Shown here one piece after another: positions 15,952 through 23,887 of a stretch of 43,208 nucleotides of DNA. The position numbers and the translations under genes are program-made. The stretch lies in the IMG/VR virus record IMGVR_UViG_3300025162_000083, positions 1-43,208 of that record; one strand, 5' to 3'. The number at the start of each line of letters is the position of its first letter. Position 1 is the stretch's first letter. The notes below the pieces were generated by a model, which was not told where the DNA came from, made no database searches, and saw only the letters and a program-made list of their open reading frames with translations. Origin of the DNA: a virus.

Positions 15952-16706
15952 GCCGATGCCTTCTTCGCCTTGGACGCCGGGCGCGGGATCTCTTCGAGGT
16001 GCTTCTCCGCCAGGTCCAGCAGCAGGCCGAAGGCCGTGGCCGTGTTCTTGACCCCGGCTTGGGCCTTGGCGATGGTCAGGGCGTCGAGCATCCGGTCATA
16101 ATCAGCCCGGCGGTTGACCCAGGTGGCGTCGCCCATGGTCTGCTCCATCACCTTGTCAAAGAGCTTCTCCGCCCGCTCGACCTCTTCCGGCAGGAAGCAG
16201 ACGGAGACCACGCGGTACTCTAGGTGGCTCTCCGACAGGGGATCGAGGTTCGGCGGGTTCATCCGGCCCAGCACTACGTCGTCCAGGCCGGAATACTCCT
16301 TCAGGGCCACGTCGTTGATCTCGTCGTACAGCTCGCGGAGGATCGCCATGTCGTCCTGTCCGGCGATGGCGTTGTGGCTGAGTTGGATGGCCACCTGTTG
16401 GGCGTGGGTCAACTCCTGGTCGGTGTAGAGGACGGGGATATCGGTGAGCCCGGCGTCCTGGGCTGCCTTCACGCGATGGTTGCCGGAGAGAATCTTGTAC
16501 CGGTCGCCCTGCTTGATGGCGAAGGGAACGCTGGTCAGGCAGCCGTCGCGCCGGATGTTCTCCACCAACTGGCGATACTGCTCCGCCCGCATGAACCGGG
16601 CGTTCTTCTCCAGGAAGTCGCACTGCGCGATCGGCACGACCGCCATGCGGACGCTCGTGGGCGCGAGCTTGGCATTTACTGCTTCGAGTGATTGGCTATC
16701 CACCAT
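15948..16706 (-). CDS. ParB-like nuclease-domain protein
   Basis: A 252-residue protein with a ParB/sulfiredoxin N-terminal domain: VPIAQCDFLEKNARFM, then ILSGNHRVKAAQDAGLTDIP (the conserved GxHR box, about residues 70-90) and LSHNAIAGQDD. The C-terminal half is helical. The start at 16706 follows GGAAGG and overlaps the upstream gene by 31 bases. ParB-like proteins of this type sit beside terminase and DNA modification genes in many phages, where they may bind or nick DNA or act on nucleotides. Here the neighbours are a methyltransferase/Mom-like fusion and the terminase. Confidence 0.8.
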   Translation of the reverse strand: MVDSQSLEAVNAKLAPTSVRMAVVPIAQCDFLEKNARFMRAEQYRQLVENIRRDGCLTSVPFAIKQGDRYKILSGNHRVKAAQDAGLTDIPVLYTDQELTHAQQVAIQLSHNAIAGQDDMAILRELYDEINDVALKEYSGLDDVVLGRMNPPNLDPLSESHLEYRVVSVCFLPEEVERAEKLFDKVMEQTMGDATWVNRRADYDRMLDALTIAKAQAGVKNTATAFGLLLDLAEKHLEEIPRPASKAKKASA

Positions 16707-17962
16707 TGGAATCCTTCCGCCAGGCTCCAGCGCCCAGCCTGCCCCAAGTAGTTGACCTTGCCCTCTCCGCGGCTGTGGACATCGAACAGGCCGCGATACT
16801 TCATGCTGGCCGGCTTGTCGGTGAACGCCGTGGTCCCGATGATCTTGATCCGCGCGCAAAGCCACTGCTCAAGATCGGCCTGGACCTCCTTGCTCGCCAG
16901 GCACGCCAGGATCAGCTTGCTGAGCCGTTTGTGCGGGCTGGGGCGGACGGCGAAGTCGGCCATGAGGTAGACATCGCAGGGCAAAGGGCCCCTCGGCTGA
17001 CTGACGCCGAACGCGCCCACCAGCCGGCCGTCCGACAGGATGGCATAGCACCGCTCGGGGACCACGGGCATGATCTTCGGATTCAGGTACATGCTGCGGA
17101 TCGCGTTCATCACCTTGCCCTCGATCCGCACGACCTGCGGCGGAACGATCACTTCGTCATTCCGCGGGGGCCAGGGGTTGACGCCCAGCGTCTGCCGGGC
17201 CGTCGCCAAGCGGGGCGGGGCCTGGTCGCAGTACATGAACACGGGCTTCGACGCCATCGAGGTCTGCACGGTGGCGACGTGCTGATGGCCCAGCGCGGGC
17301 TGCTCGACATCGGAAGAGATCATCCAGTGCCGGAAGGACCGCACCGTCTGGCTGAACCGCTCGAAGTCTTCGGGGCTGAAAAGCTGGTAGCTCGGGCGCG
17401 GCCAGTCGAACACCGCGTCGAGCTTCTTGAACAGGTGCTCGTACCCGCCCTTGTACGTCGGCGGAAAGCTGATGCAGACGGAATCCCTATCGGCGGCGCC
17501 GAGGAACTCGCGGCAGTCGCCGGCGGTGTAGCTGGCGATCTTGAACCCCGCCAGGGCCTTGGTGACGCGCTGGACCGTCTTGGCGTGAAGTGCCGGCCAG
17601 CGGCGGGCGTATTCCTCGCGCATCCGCCGGGCGTAGGCGTTGTCGCCCCCGACCTTGAGCATCTCACCTGTCAGCAGCAGCGTGGCGATTGTTGGCGGGC
17701 CGGGGTCCAGGTAGGGTTCGAGCCAGTGAAGGTCGGGCGCCTTGACTACGTAGCGATGCCGGGTGTTCGCCAGGTGCCAGCCCAGGGCGCACGAGTAGAT
17801 GGACACGTCGTTGCTGTGGATCGCCCCGACGCCACAGCGGGCCAGGATGCGTTCGACGGTGAAGTTGCCGCAACAGGCAACGTAGACGCTCAGGCCCTTC
17901 CAGGAGCCCGCCGCCGTCTCCAGCACCGCTCGCATGTACCTGTTGATCGAACCGATGAACAT
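16676..17962 (-). CDS. Adenine methyltransferase-like / Mom-like acyltransferase fusion (anti-restriction)
   Basis: A 428-residue two-domain protein. Residues 25-45 (VYVACCGNFTVERIL) resemble a SAM-binding loop followed by IHSNDVSIYS. At 164-174 ISFPPTYKGGY stands where adenine methylases have DPPY. Residues about 275-400 (RLVGAFGVSQP, DVYLMADFAV, RLSKLILACLASKEVQ, TTAFTDKPASMKYRG) look like the GNAT-fold domain of phage Mu Mom-type DNA modification proteins. The protein matches what databases call putative antirestriction adenine methyltransferase. The likely role is to modify adenines in phage DNA to resist host restriction. The start at 17962 is chosen for the GGAGG/GGAAG upstream. Chemistry is not provable from sequence. 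Confidence 0.7.
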   Translation of the reverse strand: MFIGSINRYMRAVLETAAGSWKGLSVYVACCGNFTVERILARCGVGAIHSNDVSIYSCALGWHLANTRHRYVVKAPDLHWLEPYLDPGPPTIATLLLTGEMLKVGGDNAYARRMREEYARRWPALHAKTVQRVTKALAGFKIASYTAGDCREFLGAADRDSVCISFPPTYKGGYEHLFKKLDAVFDWPRPSYQLFSPEDFERFSQTVRSFRHWMISSDVEQPALGHQHVATVQTSMASKPVFMYCDQAPPRLATARQTLGVNPWPPRNDEVIVPPQVVRIEGKVMNAIRSMYLNPKIMPVVPERCYAILSDGRLVGAFGVSQPRGPLPCDVYLMADFAVRPSPHKRLSKLILACLASKEVQADLEQWLCARIKIIGTTAFTDKPASMKYRGLFDVHSRGEGKVNYLGQAGRWSLAEGFQWWIANHSKQ

Positions 17963-18056
17963 ATCCGCTTCCGTGCCTCCTACAGCGCCGCCCTGGCCGT
18001 GAGCCAGGTCCTGTCGCCTGGAGGGCGACCGTGCCCAGACACCGGCGGCGCGAAAC

Positions 18057-18485
18057 TCAAAACAGCCCTGGCGGTCCAACCGCCGGCGCGGGGGCCGGCC
18101 GCTCCAGGTGGACCACCTCCGCCTGCCACAACGCGGCCAACCGCTCCGCGATGACCTTCCGGTGGCACACGTTCACGTCCCGGCAGCCGCACAGCAGCAC
18201 CACCGGACGGCCGGAGGCGGTCAGTTCCCGCAGGCGCTTCTCGCCCGCGTCGAAGTCGGCGATCTGAATCTCCGCGAACGTGCCTTTGTAGTTCACGTTC
18301 CCGAAGGCTTTCAGCCAGATGTAGCCGTCGCCCATCCGCTCCCGCAGGGCGGAGGTATTGAAGGCCGGCGCCCACCGGGTCCGGGGGACCATCCGCACGT
18401 CCACGAGGACGGCGCCCAGTTCACGGACGGCCTTTTCCAGGTCGTCGGGCTTCCAACCGCTGTAGCCGATCGTGTAAATCGTCAT
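18057..18485 (-). CDS. DUF488 family protein
   Basis: A 142-residue protein beginning MTIYTIGYSGWKPDDLEKAV, the signature opening of DUF488, followed by VLVDVRMVPRTRWAPAFN and RPVVLLCGCRDVNVCHRKVI. The family is widespread, includes a conserved Cys-rich CxxxxxCHR motif, and has no settled biochemical role. The ATG at 18485 has AGGAG 8 bases upstream. An alternative ATG at 18542 would overlap the preceding stop as ATGA and add 19 residues. It is encoded just before the methyltransferase/Mom-like gene, so it may serve the DNA modification module (inference). Confidence 0.85.
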   Translation of the reverse strand: MTIYTIGYSGWKPDDLEKAVRELGAVLVDVRMVPRTRWAPAFNTSALRERMGDGYIWLKAFGNVNYKGTFAEIQIADFDAGEKRLRELTASGRPVVLLCGCRDVNVCHRKVIAERLAALWQAEVVHLERPAPAPAVGPPGLF

Positions 18486-18538
18486 CGCCCGCTCCTTCTC
18501 GGCGTTGCGCCGGTCGATGTCCCAATCGGAGGATTTGC

Positions 18539-19027
18539 TCATGGTGTCGCCCCTTCCCCGGCCGTTGCCATAAGTTCTTCGATCCGCTGGACCGCAAGGC
18601 GGGCGTGTTCCCGCAGGGGATACGCTTCGCTGGTCAGGCCCAGGGGCAGAAGATGCTCCCCGATGGCCGCCAGTTCTTCCGACGCTTCGCTGCCGGCGCT
18701 GTCGGCGTCCGAAAGGCGGGTAGGCCGGTAGAGGCCCGTGAGGCGATTGATCTCCCGCTGGACGTCCAGGGCCTTGGCAAGGTTGCCACCTTCACCGACG
18801 CGGATGCACCGGGAATACAGGTCATTCAGCCGCGTCATCGCCGTACCGAGAAGCTCATCCCGGTTGTACTCCGAGGCCAGGGTGAGCCGCTTGCGGGCCT
18901 CCGCGATGACGGCCTTGACCTCGGCGGGGTCCACATTGAGCTTGGCGATGCAGGCGGTTTCGAGGTCGGCGCCCACCAGGCCGCTGACCATCCACAAAAG
19001 CACCCGTTCGATGGCTGAATCATTCAT
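18539..19027 (-). CDS. Putative small terminase subunit
   Basis: A 162-residue helical protein starting MNDSAIERVLLWMVSGLVGA. The middle segment ALDVQREINRLTGLYRPTRL resembles DNA-packaging or small-terminase proteins seen before large terminase genes. Its N-terminal helices could form the DNA-binding part. A GTG at 19033 is an alternative start. It is separated from the large terminase by the modification genes, which is an unusual split. The assignment rests on position and weak similarity. Confidence 0.45.
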   Translation of the reverse strand: MNDSAIERVLLWMVSGLVGADLETACIAKLNVDPAEVKAVIAEARKRLTLASEYNRDELLGTAMTRLNDLYSRCIRVGEGGNLAKALDVQREINRLTGLYRPTRLSDADSAGSEASEELAAIGEHLLPLGLTSEAYPLREHARLAVQRIEELMATAGEGATP

Positions 19028-19071
19028 CGTCACGGGTGCATTAGAACAGCTTATAGCTTCTCTGTCAAGTA

Positions 19072-19707
19072 TTAGCTTTGGCAGTCTGTGAGCTTGAACT
19101 GCTTGCGCCACTGGACCAAGGCCCGGTGGTATTGCGAATGAACCGCCAGGACGTTCTTGCCTTGAAGGGCCGCAATCTGGGGGATGCTCTTGCCCTGGAG
19201 CACCAGCCGCATCAGGTCCGCGGCTTGCGGGTTGTGACCCTGAAGCCACGTGAGCATTGAGGAGATGTCCTCGCTTGCGTCCCGCTGCTCGATTTCCCGG
19301 CTGTCATCGCTGACCAGTGCGGAGGCCAAGCTGAACTTGCCTTCCCCGCCTTCATGGATGAACGTGGGCTTCTTCATCTTGCCGGCCATCGCGGCCTTGT
19401 AGTTCTTCTTCTTCAGGACGGCCATTTCATCCCGGCCCCGCGAAAGCGCCCAGCGGATATGGACGTTCGCGAACCCGGAGAAGTCGGCTGCCTTCGTGAT
19501 GTCGTACTGCGTGGCGGCATTGACGAGGCCCAGGTTGGCATAGCCTTCCAGGTCGTCCTGGTCGAAGTTGCAGCCCCAGCGGAAGAACGCCGACTTGGCC
19601 ATCCGCTTGGCCATCGGGAGGTTGTCCTCGATTGCCTGCTGGAAGTTGAACGATGCGGCGGGAACTTGAGATTCAACGGCGACTGCGGTAGCTTGTGCAA
19701 GGGTCAT
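19072..19707 (-). CDS. Phage sigma factor (sigma-70 region 2 type)
   Basis: A 211-residue protein with a sigma-70 region 2 at residues 28-95: DNLPMAKRMAKSAFFRW, then DQDDLEGYANLGLVNAATQY and DFSGFANVHIRWALSRGRDE. The C-terminal portion (about 165-205) looks like a region 4 helix-turn-helix with KSIPQIAALQGKNVLAVHSQ and YHRALVQWRKQF. It is the first gene of the late block, so it probably directs host RNA polymerase to late phage promoters. The chosen ATG at 19707 has AAAGGTG upstream; its leader is highly structured. Confidence 0.8.
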   Translation of the reverse strand: MTLAQATAVAVESQVPAASFNFQQAIEDNLPMAKRMAKSAFFRWGCNFDQDDLEGYANLGLVNAATQYDITKAADFSGFANVHIRWALSRGRDEMAVLKKKNYKAAMAGKMKKPTFIHEGGEGKFSLASALVSDDSREIEQRDASEDISSMLTWLQGHNPQAADLMRLVLQGKSIPQIAALQGKNVLAVHSQYHRALVQWRKQFKLTDCQS

Positions 19708-19733
19708 GGAAAGCGCACCTTTCTGTGATCCAG

Positions 19734-19793
19734 GCCGGCGTGGTGTTACTAGCACCGCGTCGGCCACTTGTTTTCCGGCCCGGACCATCCGGG
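19734..19793 (-). promoter_or_regulatory. Structured leader of the sigma gene (two hairpins)
   Basis: One hairpin pairs 19734-19745 with 19753-19764: 12 bp, two of them G-U, with a 7-base loop. A second pairs CCCGGA (19079+700, i.e. 19779-19784) with TCCGGG (19788-19793) around a 3-base loop. Both lie between the sigma gene start and its probable promoter. Neither is followed by a T-run, so they are more likely regulatory or mRNA-stabilising than terminators. Confidence 0.5.
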
Positions 19794-20103
19794 TCAGACA
19801 AAGCCTGTTTCGTTTTCAACTTGCTGCCCGTAAGCCTCTACGCTTCCGGTACTTATGTGCTTCCTGATGATTTAAGTATATGATGGAACACGACTTATGA
19901 CACCAAATAGCGGCCGCCACGAAAGAATAATTCATCGCTCTAAGCGTATAGAAGTGATTGCATTACAGCGACTTGCGGAATCAATGTACGCGAATTCCTA
20001 CGATTTTACTCGCGTGTTTGCGGCGTAACGTCCGCTAGGGCCACGATTTCCGTAGCTTGCCAGAGCGGCTACCAGGGCTGGGCGGCCGCGTGGGTGCGGC
20101 AGG

Positions 20104-20145
20104 AATGGCGGGAATGTCAGGTTTCTGCAAGGGTAGAGCCCCAGG
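20104..20145 (+). repeat. Degenerate copy of part of the DUF927 gene
   Basis: These 42 bases match the minus strand of 24059-24100 at 38 of 42 positions with no gaps. In one frame it still reads RECQVSARVEPQ, compared with RECQVSPGVDPQ in the intact gene. It is either a gene fragment left by an earlier helicase gene or a mobile repeat unit. Confidence 0.7.
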
Positions 20146-20150
20146 CAATG

Positions 20151-20254
20151 TTGACGCCTCCCTCAGAAGTCGTTTTGAGCCGCTAGGGCACGTGAATTCG
20201 TCGGGGAATTCGCATGTGCGCGCCCGCGATACTGACTTCTGAGGGAAGCGTCAA
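20151..20254. repeat. Large inverted repeat with 21-bp arms
   Basis: Arms 20151-20171 and 20234-20254 are inverted copies that differ at one base (core TCCCTCAGAAGTC / GACTTCTGAGGGA). The 62-base centre has two GAATTC sites and a partial inner palindrome (GCACGTGAATTC, GAATTCGCATGTGC). Possible roles are a replication or transcription structure or the ends of a tiny mobile element. No transposase is present. Confidence 0.75.
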
Positions 20255-20395
20255 TGTTGGCAAGGATCGCGTCGGAACTTCATAGCTGGCGGCAGATTCA
20301 AGTCTTGTCGCCGCCGCATTGATCACCGTATGATGGAGCCGTTGGCCGGCCCCACCGGGGAGACCTTCGCCAGACTGGACCAAAGGAGAACGTCG

Positions 20396-21616
20396 ATGCC
20401 TGACCAGTTCAAACACTATTGGCCGCTGACAGAGGAGGAGAAGACGGAAGTCTGGGAGACTGGCGTCATCGTCCTCGACACGAATGTCTACCTGCACATC
20501 TATCGCTTTCCCCCTAAGGAGCGGGATCGACTGCTCCAGATACTCGGATCCCCAAAAGTCCAGAATCGGCTCTGGGTTCCCCACCAGGTGGCGGAGGAAT
20601 TCTACCGCAATCGCCTGACAGTGATCGGCGAGCAAATAACAGCGGCAAAGAAACTTCTCGGCTCATCAGACAAGGTGATGACCGACTTCTTCGCATCCCT
20701 GGATGACACAATCCGCAAGCACCACCCACTGATCGACAGGGACGACTGGAAAGAATCCCTCGGAGCCACCATCGCAGCCCTCAAGACCAAGTATGAGGCT
20801 GCCAAGGCACTGTACCCCGTGTCAATGAACGAAGACCCCTTCCTAGAGCGCGTGCGAACCGTAATGGGTGGTCGGATTGGCGCACCCATGCCAGACGAAG
20901 AGATGAAAGCAATCCGAGAGGAAGCCAAGGAACGATTCGCCAAGGGCATTCCACCTGGATATGAGGACGCCAAGAAGGATGGCGATCGAGCGATGGGTGA
21001 CCTGATCCTGTGGAAACAGGCGCTCAAGGAGATGGAGAAGCGGAAAGCACACCTTGTCCTGGTCGTGGATGACCGGAAAGAGGACTGGTGGCTCAAGAAA
21101 CAAGGGGCACTTCTTGGTCCGCGCCCGGAACTGCGGAAGGAGTATCGTGAAAAGACCGGCAAGGACGTTGATTTCGCCACATCCGAGCGGTTCTTTGAGT
21201 GGGCAACCGTGTATCTGAACCTTGAATCCGCAGAAGCATTCCAGGAAGCGTTGGCGGAGGTGATGTCCCAGACAAATCTGTCGCGCGCGCTGAAGCTACA
21301 TTCAGGATGGAAAGGGTACAACCTCGATCAACTGGGTTCTGATGTCCCCATTTCTCCTGCAAAAGACGACATCGCCACCTCAGAAACACCCGACCAGATG
21401 GCCGAGTGGTTTCTTGAAAATTACGAAGATCCATCCAACAGTGTCCCCTATGAGTCCGCCGAAGGCGGTTATCAATACATGAATGGTGGACCGTATTATG
21501 CTGCCGAGGTTCTCCGCGAGAACTTCCCGGATGCAGACGAGGCGTCAATCCAGAAGGCTGCTGCTGCGGTCAGCGAAGAAGGCGGTCCCGACTGGGTCCG
21601 CAGAGAAGATTATTAG
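20396..21616 (+). CDS. PIN-like nuclease domain protein (PIN_8/DUF4935-like)
   Basis: A 406-residue protein whose first 290 or so residues match the large PIN_8 (DUF4935-like) family. GVIVLDTNVYLHIYRFP supplies the first acidic residue of a PIN active site, and WVPHQVAEEFYRNRL the next conserved helix. AMGDLILWKQALKEM and LVLVVDDRKEDWW carry the later acidic residues. PIN domains are usually metal-dependent RNases. The C-terminal 100 residues are acidic and unassigned. The ATG at 20396 has AGGAG 7 bases upstream. It is on the opposite strand from nearly everything else and lies next to attP, the usual spot for prophage cargo such as abortive-infection genes. A defence role is inference. Confidence 0.8.
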   Translation: MPDQFKHYWPLTEEEKTEVWETGVIVLDTNVYLHIYRFPPKERDRLLQILGSPKVQNRLWVPHQVAEEFYRNRLTVIGEQITAAKKLLGSSDKVMTDFFASLDDTIRKHHPLIDRDDWKESLGATIAALKTKYEAAKALYPVSMNEDPFLERVRTVMGGRIGAPMPDEEMKAIREEAKERFAKGIPPGYEDAKKDGDRAMGDLILWKQALKEMEKRKAHLVLVVDDRKEDWWLKKQGALLGPRPELRKEYREKTGKDVDFATSERFFEWATVYLNLESAEAFQEALAEVMSQTNLSRALKLHSGWKGYNLDQLGSDVPISPAKDDIATSETPDQMAEWFLENYEDPSNSVPYESAEGGYQYMNGGPYYAAEVLRENFPDADEASIQKAAAAVSEEGGPDWVRREDY

Positions 21617-21943
21617 CTAATTCCGAGGGGACACGACATGCTGAAGGGCACAAGGTCAAGAGCCAGATTCCGGCCGAGGCATCCGTGAGACATGGTCGAC
21701 GCTACGCGGGCTGTCTTTCGCGAAAGAAAGATTAGTTTGGAGGGGAAGGTTTCCCCGTGAGGTGTTTCGCCTCTCGGGTCGGGCGGAGGACCCACGCTCT
21801 CTCACACCGGCCGACGCGCTCGCGCCCTTTGCGCCGGGGCGCGTCACTCGCCTCGCCACGCTCACCGCTCGCGCTCGATGAGCATGAATGTGCGTCACAC
21901 GCCCGCAAGGCCACCCAGCGTGTCCTGCATGGCTCAGGGGCGA
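21617..21943. other. Non-coding gap between PIN-like gene and integrase, with palindromes
   Basis: No convincing gene is seen in these 327 bases. Three compact structures are present: a 14-bp perfect palindrome TCTTTCGCGAAAGA (21714-21727), a hairpin GGGGAA-GGT-TTCCCC (21742-21756), and a hairpin GAGGTG-TTT-CGCCTC (21759-21773). From about 21780 the sequence becomes very GC-rich with GCGCGC-like runs. It ends at the integrase stop codon. It could hold a small structured RNA or recombination arm sites. Confidence 0.5.
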
Positions 21944-23665
21944 TCATTGCTGGCCGCCCTCCACCTTGGCCGATGCCTTCACCATTGCCACGATGCCCGC
22001 CTTGAGGGCGTCCGGCAGGGACGGCCAAGCGTCCATGATCGCGACCAGATCGGCGGACATGGGCTCGGGCGATTCAGGACGGTTGTTGCCAGGTTGTGGT
22101 GACTGCGCGCTCATTGGCGCGCTATTCGGGCCATCGCAAGATTGCGTAAGTTCTTGCTGTGTTGCTGCTTGGTTGGTGAGCGTCTCCGGTCTTCTAAACC
22201 GCAGGTTTCGGGTTCGAGCCCCGACGGGCGCAGTCGTGACGGATAGTGCCGGTTGTTGACAAGTGCCGACAGGTGCAAGGAGTTGCAGCGTTTCCGATTG
22301 GCCGGCGTCAAGAGGAACATCTTGCCGGTTGATGACAGGTTTTGCCATGCCGTGAGCCTTGCGCGCTCTGTCTGGCGCTATACCACTTCCGGGCCTTCCG
22401 TCATAGGTTCCTGTCGCCTTGGCTTCTTGCTGGTCCGGCGTGTCCTTCATCGGTTCCAAGTTGGGCAAGGCGTCGAGGGCCTTGGTATGGTCCGCAATCT
22501 GGACGTGAGCGTATCGGCCCAAGGTCAGCATCGGGCTACTGTGCCGGGCCAAGTCCTGCGCCACCTTCACCGACGCCCCACTCTGCACCAAGCGGCTGAT
22601 GAACGTATGGCGTAAGGCGTGGAAGTCACAGAACTGCCCTGCCGCATCTTCGTAAGCCAGGAAGTGACTTTCCGCCCGCTCTGCCTTGTCCTTCTCGTTC
22701 GCTCCTTCGCCAATCCAGGACTGCCGGGCTGCGTCGAGATCCGCGCGCATCAGCATGACGGGCTTCTCCGGCATGGCGAAAACCACTTGGCCCGCCGCCT
22801 TGCCGTCCAGCCAGGGCGCCAGCAGGTCCGCTAGGTCGGGCCGAATCGGCTGCACATCCTTCCGCCGGTGCTTGCTGTATCCCGCCTCAATCGTGATCGT
22901 CGGCGGGTCGGCGTCCAGGTCGAAGGACTCGGACGTAAGGCTACCAATCTCTGATGCCCGGAAGCCGGTTCCCACGGCCACGCGGTAGAGCATGGCCCGA
23001 TCGACCCCGGCCATGCCCAGCACCGTCGGCCCGGCTTGGGCCGTCTGAATCAGTCGGGTTATCTCATCATCCGTCATGGCCCGGCGATCATGGCGACGGT
23101 CCAACTTGACGTTGAAGCCCTTGAGCCCTACCAACGAATCTGCCCGCGCGCGATGGTCCGTCCAGAGCCAGCGTGAGAATTGCTTTATGGCCCGCAGGTG
23201 GTGATTCACCGTCTGGAGGCTCTTGGTTTGCTTGCTGTTCTTGCTCTTGACCTGATCGCGGACGGCCGCAAGAGCGGCCTGTACCGCCGACGGGACTAGC
23301 TGGCTGATCCGCTCGGCCTTGGCGAGCTTCAGGATCACCAAGACCCGCCCGCGAACCTGGGCGGCCTGCTTCGCGCTTACGCCTTTGCCCACCAGCACGG
23401 CGTAGAAGTCCGCCATGTGTCCCCCCACCAGCAGGCCCGCGGCGTCCTTCTCGACCATCGGCCTGAGTTCCTCGACAGCGAAGCGGTCGGCCTGGGGGTC
23501 GATCAAGCCGCTGCGGCGCTGGAAGGCGTCAGTTTCCAGTTTGTCGGCCAGGGACTTCGTTGCCTTGTGATCGGTGCATCCGGTGACGACCTTCCGCACG
23601 CGCGGCCGGACGTAGTATGCGATCATCCACTTGCCTGTTGTCTTGTTCTTGAAGATGCTCGCCAC
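21944..23665 (-). CDS. int: Tyrosine recombinase integrase
   Basis: A 573-residue phage integrase. Catalytic residues are all present: R236 (GTGFRASEI), K265 (GYSKHRRKD), H349 and R352 (HALRHTF), H375 (LARHSS), and nucleophile Y385 (LGRYAHV). Residues about 80-170 form the core-binding domain. Beyond the catalytic domain is a long tail (about 410-573). Within it, residues 478-493 (APVGARTRNLRFRRP) are encoded by the tRNA-like attP core on the opposite strand. It catalyses integration into and excision from a host tRNA-Arg gene. The start at 23665 lies 3 bases after the XRE gene. Confidence 0.93.
   Translation of the reverse strand: MASIFKNKTTGKWMIAYYVRPRVRKVVTGCTDHKATKSLADKLETDAFQRRSGLIDPQADRFAVEELRPMVEKDAAGLLVGGHMADFYAVLVGKGVSAKQAAQVRGRVLVILKLAKAERISQLVPSAVQAALAAVRDQVKSKNSKQTKSLQTVNHHLRAIKQFSRWLWTDHRARADSLVGLKGFNVKLDRRHDRRAMTDDEITRLIQTAQAGPTVLGMAGVDRAMLYRVAVGTGFRASEIGSLTSESFDLDADPPTITIEAGYSKHRRKDVQPIRPDLADLLAPWLDGKAAGQVVFAMPEKPVMLMRADLDAARQSWIGEGANEKDKAERAESHFLAYEDAAGQFCDFHALRHTFISRLVQSGASVKVAQDLARHSSPMLTLGRYAHVQIADHTKALDALPNLEPMKDTPDQQEAKATGTYDGRPGSGIAPDRARKAHGMAKPVINRQDVPLDAGQSETLQLLAPVGTCQQPALSVTTAPVGARTRNLRFRRPETLTNQAATQQELTQSCDGPNSAPMSAQSPQPGNNRPESPEPMSADLVAIMDAWPSLPDALKAGIVAMVKASAKVEGGQQ
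22187..22232 (+). other. attP core: 3' part of tRNA-Arg(TCT)
   Basis: The plus strand reads as the 3' half of a tRNA: an anticodon stem-loop with loop CTTCTAA (anticodon TCT), a T-arm TCGGG-TTCGAGC-CCCGA with perfect pairing, and an acceptor 3' strand CGGGCGC followed by discriminator A. The matching 5' acceptor strand GCGCCCG is absent upstream, so this is not a complete tRNA gene. It is what a phage carries to rebuild the host tRNA on integration. It lies inside the integrase coding sequence. Confidence 0.8.
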
Positions 23666-23668
23666 GCT

Positions 23669-23887
23669 TCACCTGCCCTTTCCGGTAGGCTTCATGGGCG
23701 TCAGTTCCAGGCCCAGAGCCGTTGCTAACTTCGCGGCCGTGTCCATCGTCGCGCTGCGTTTATAGTTCACGAAGGTTGAGATCACGGCCTGGGTCACGCC
23801 AGACAGCTTCGCCAAGCGATACCGCGATATTCCCGCGTTGAGAATCGCCTGCCGCAATTGTTCCTGAATGTCCATTTTGGCCTTCAT
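23669..23887 (-). CDS. XRE-family helix-turn-helix regulator
   Basis: A 72-residue DNA-binding protein. The helix-turn-helix is SRYRLAKLSGVTQAVISTFV followed by DTAAKLATALGLEL, the Cro/CI type. It starts MKAKMDIQEQL; the second ATG at 23875 has AAGG upstream and may be the true start. It is immediately upstream of the integrase and probably co-transcribed with it. It may act as the lysogeny repressor or an integrase regulator, but at this size it has no oligomerisation or cleavage domain. Confidence 0.85.
   Translation of the reverse strand: MKAKMDIQEQLRQAILNAGISRYRLAKLSGVTQAVISTFVNYKRSATMDTAAKLATALGLELTPMKPTGKGR

Larger units (their letters stand above)
19794..20395. other. Divergent intergenic region, AT-rich, with repeats
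   Basis: About 600 bases without a convincing gene, between the leftward sigma gene and the rightward PIN-like gene. The part from about 19840 to 20035 is clearly more AT-rich than the genome and contains a minus-strand TATACT (19881-19876) that could be a -10 box for the sigma gene; no good -35 is seen. The part from 20104 to 20254 holds a 42-bp copy of DUF927 gene sequence and a large inverted repeat, listed separately. AAAGGAG at 20382 onward is the ribosome binding site of the PIN-like gene. Confidence 0.6.

Noticed and set aside
20057-20242. 61-codon plus-strand frame
   Set aside because: It runs across the degenerate DUF927 copy and the inverted repeat, lacks a ribosome binding site, and has no similarity beyond the repeat.
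22150-22232. A complete tRNA-Arg gene
   Set aside because: T-arm, anticodon loop and 3' acceptor strand are present, but the 5' acceptor strand is missing and the D-arm spacing and one anticodon-stem pair are wrong. It is an attP core.
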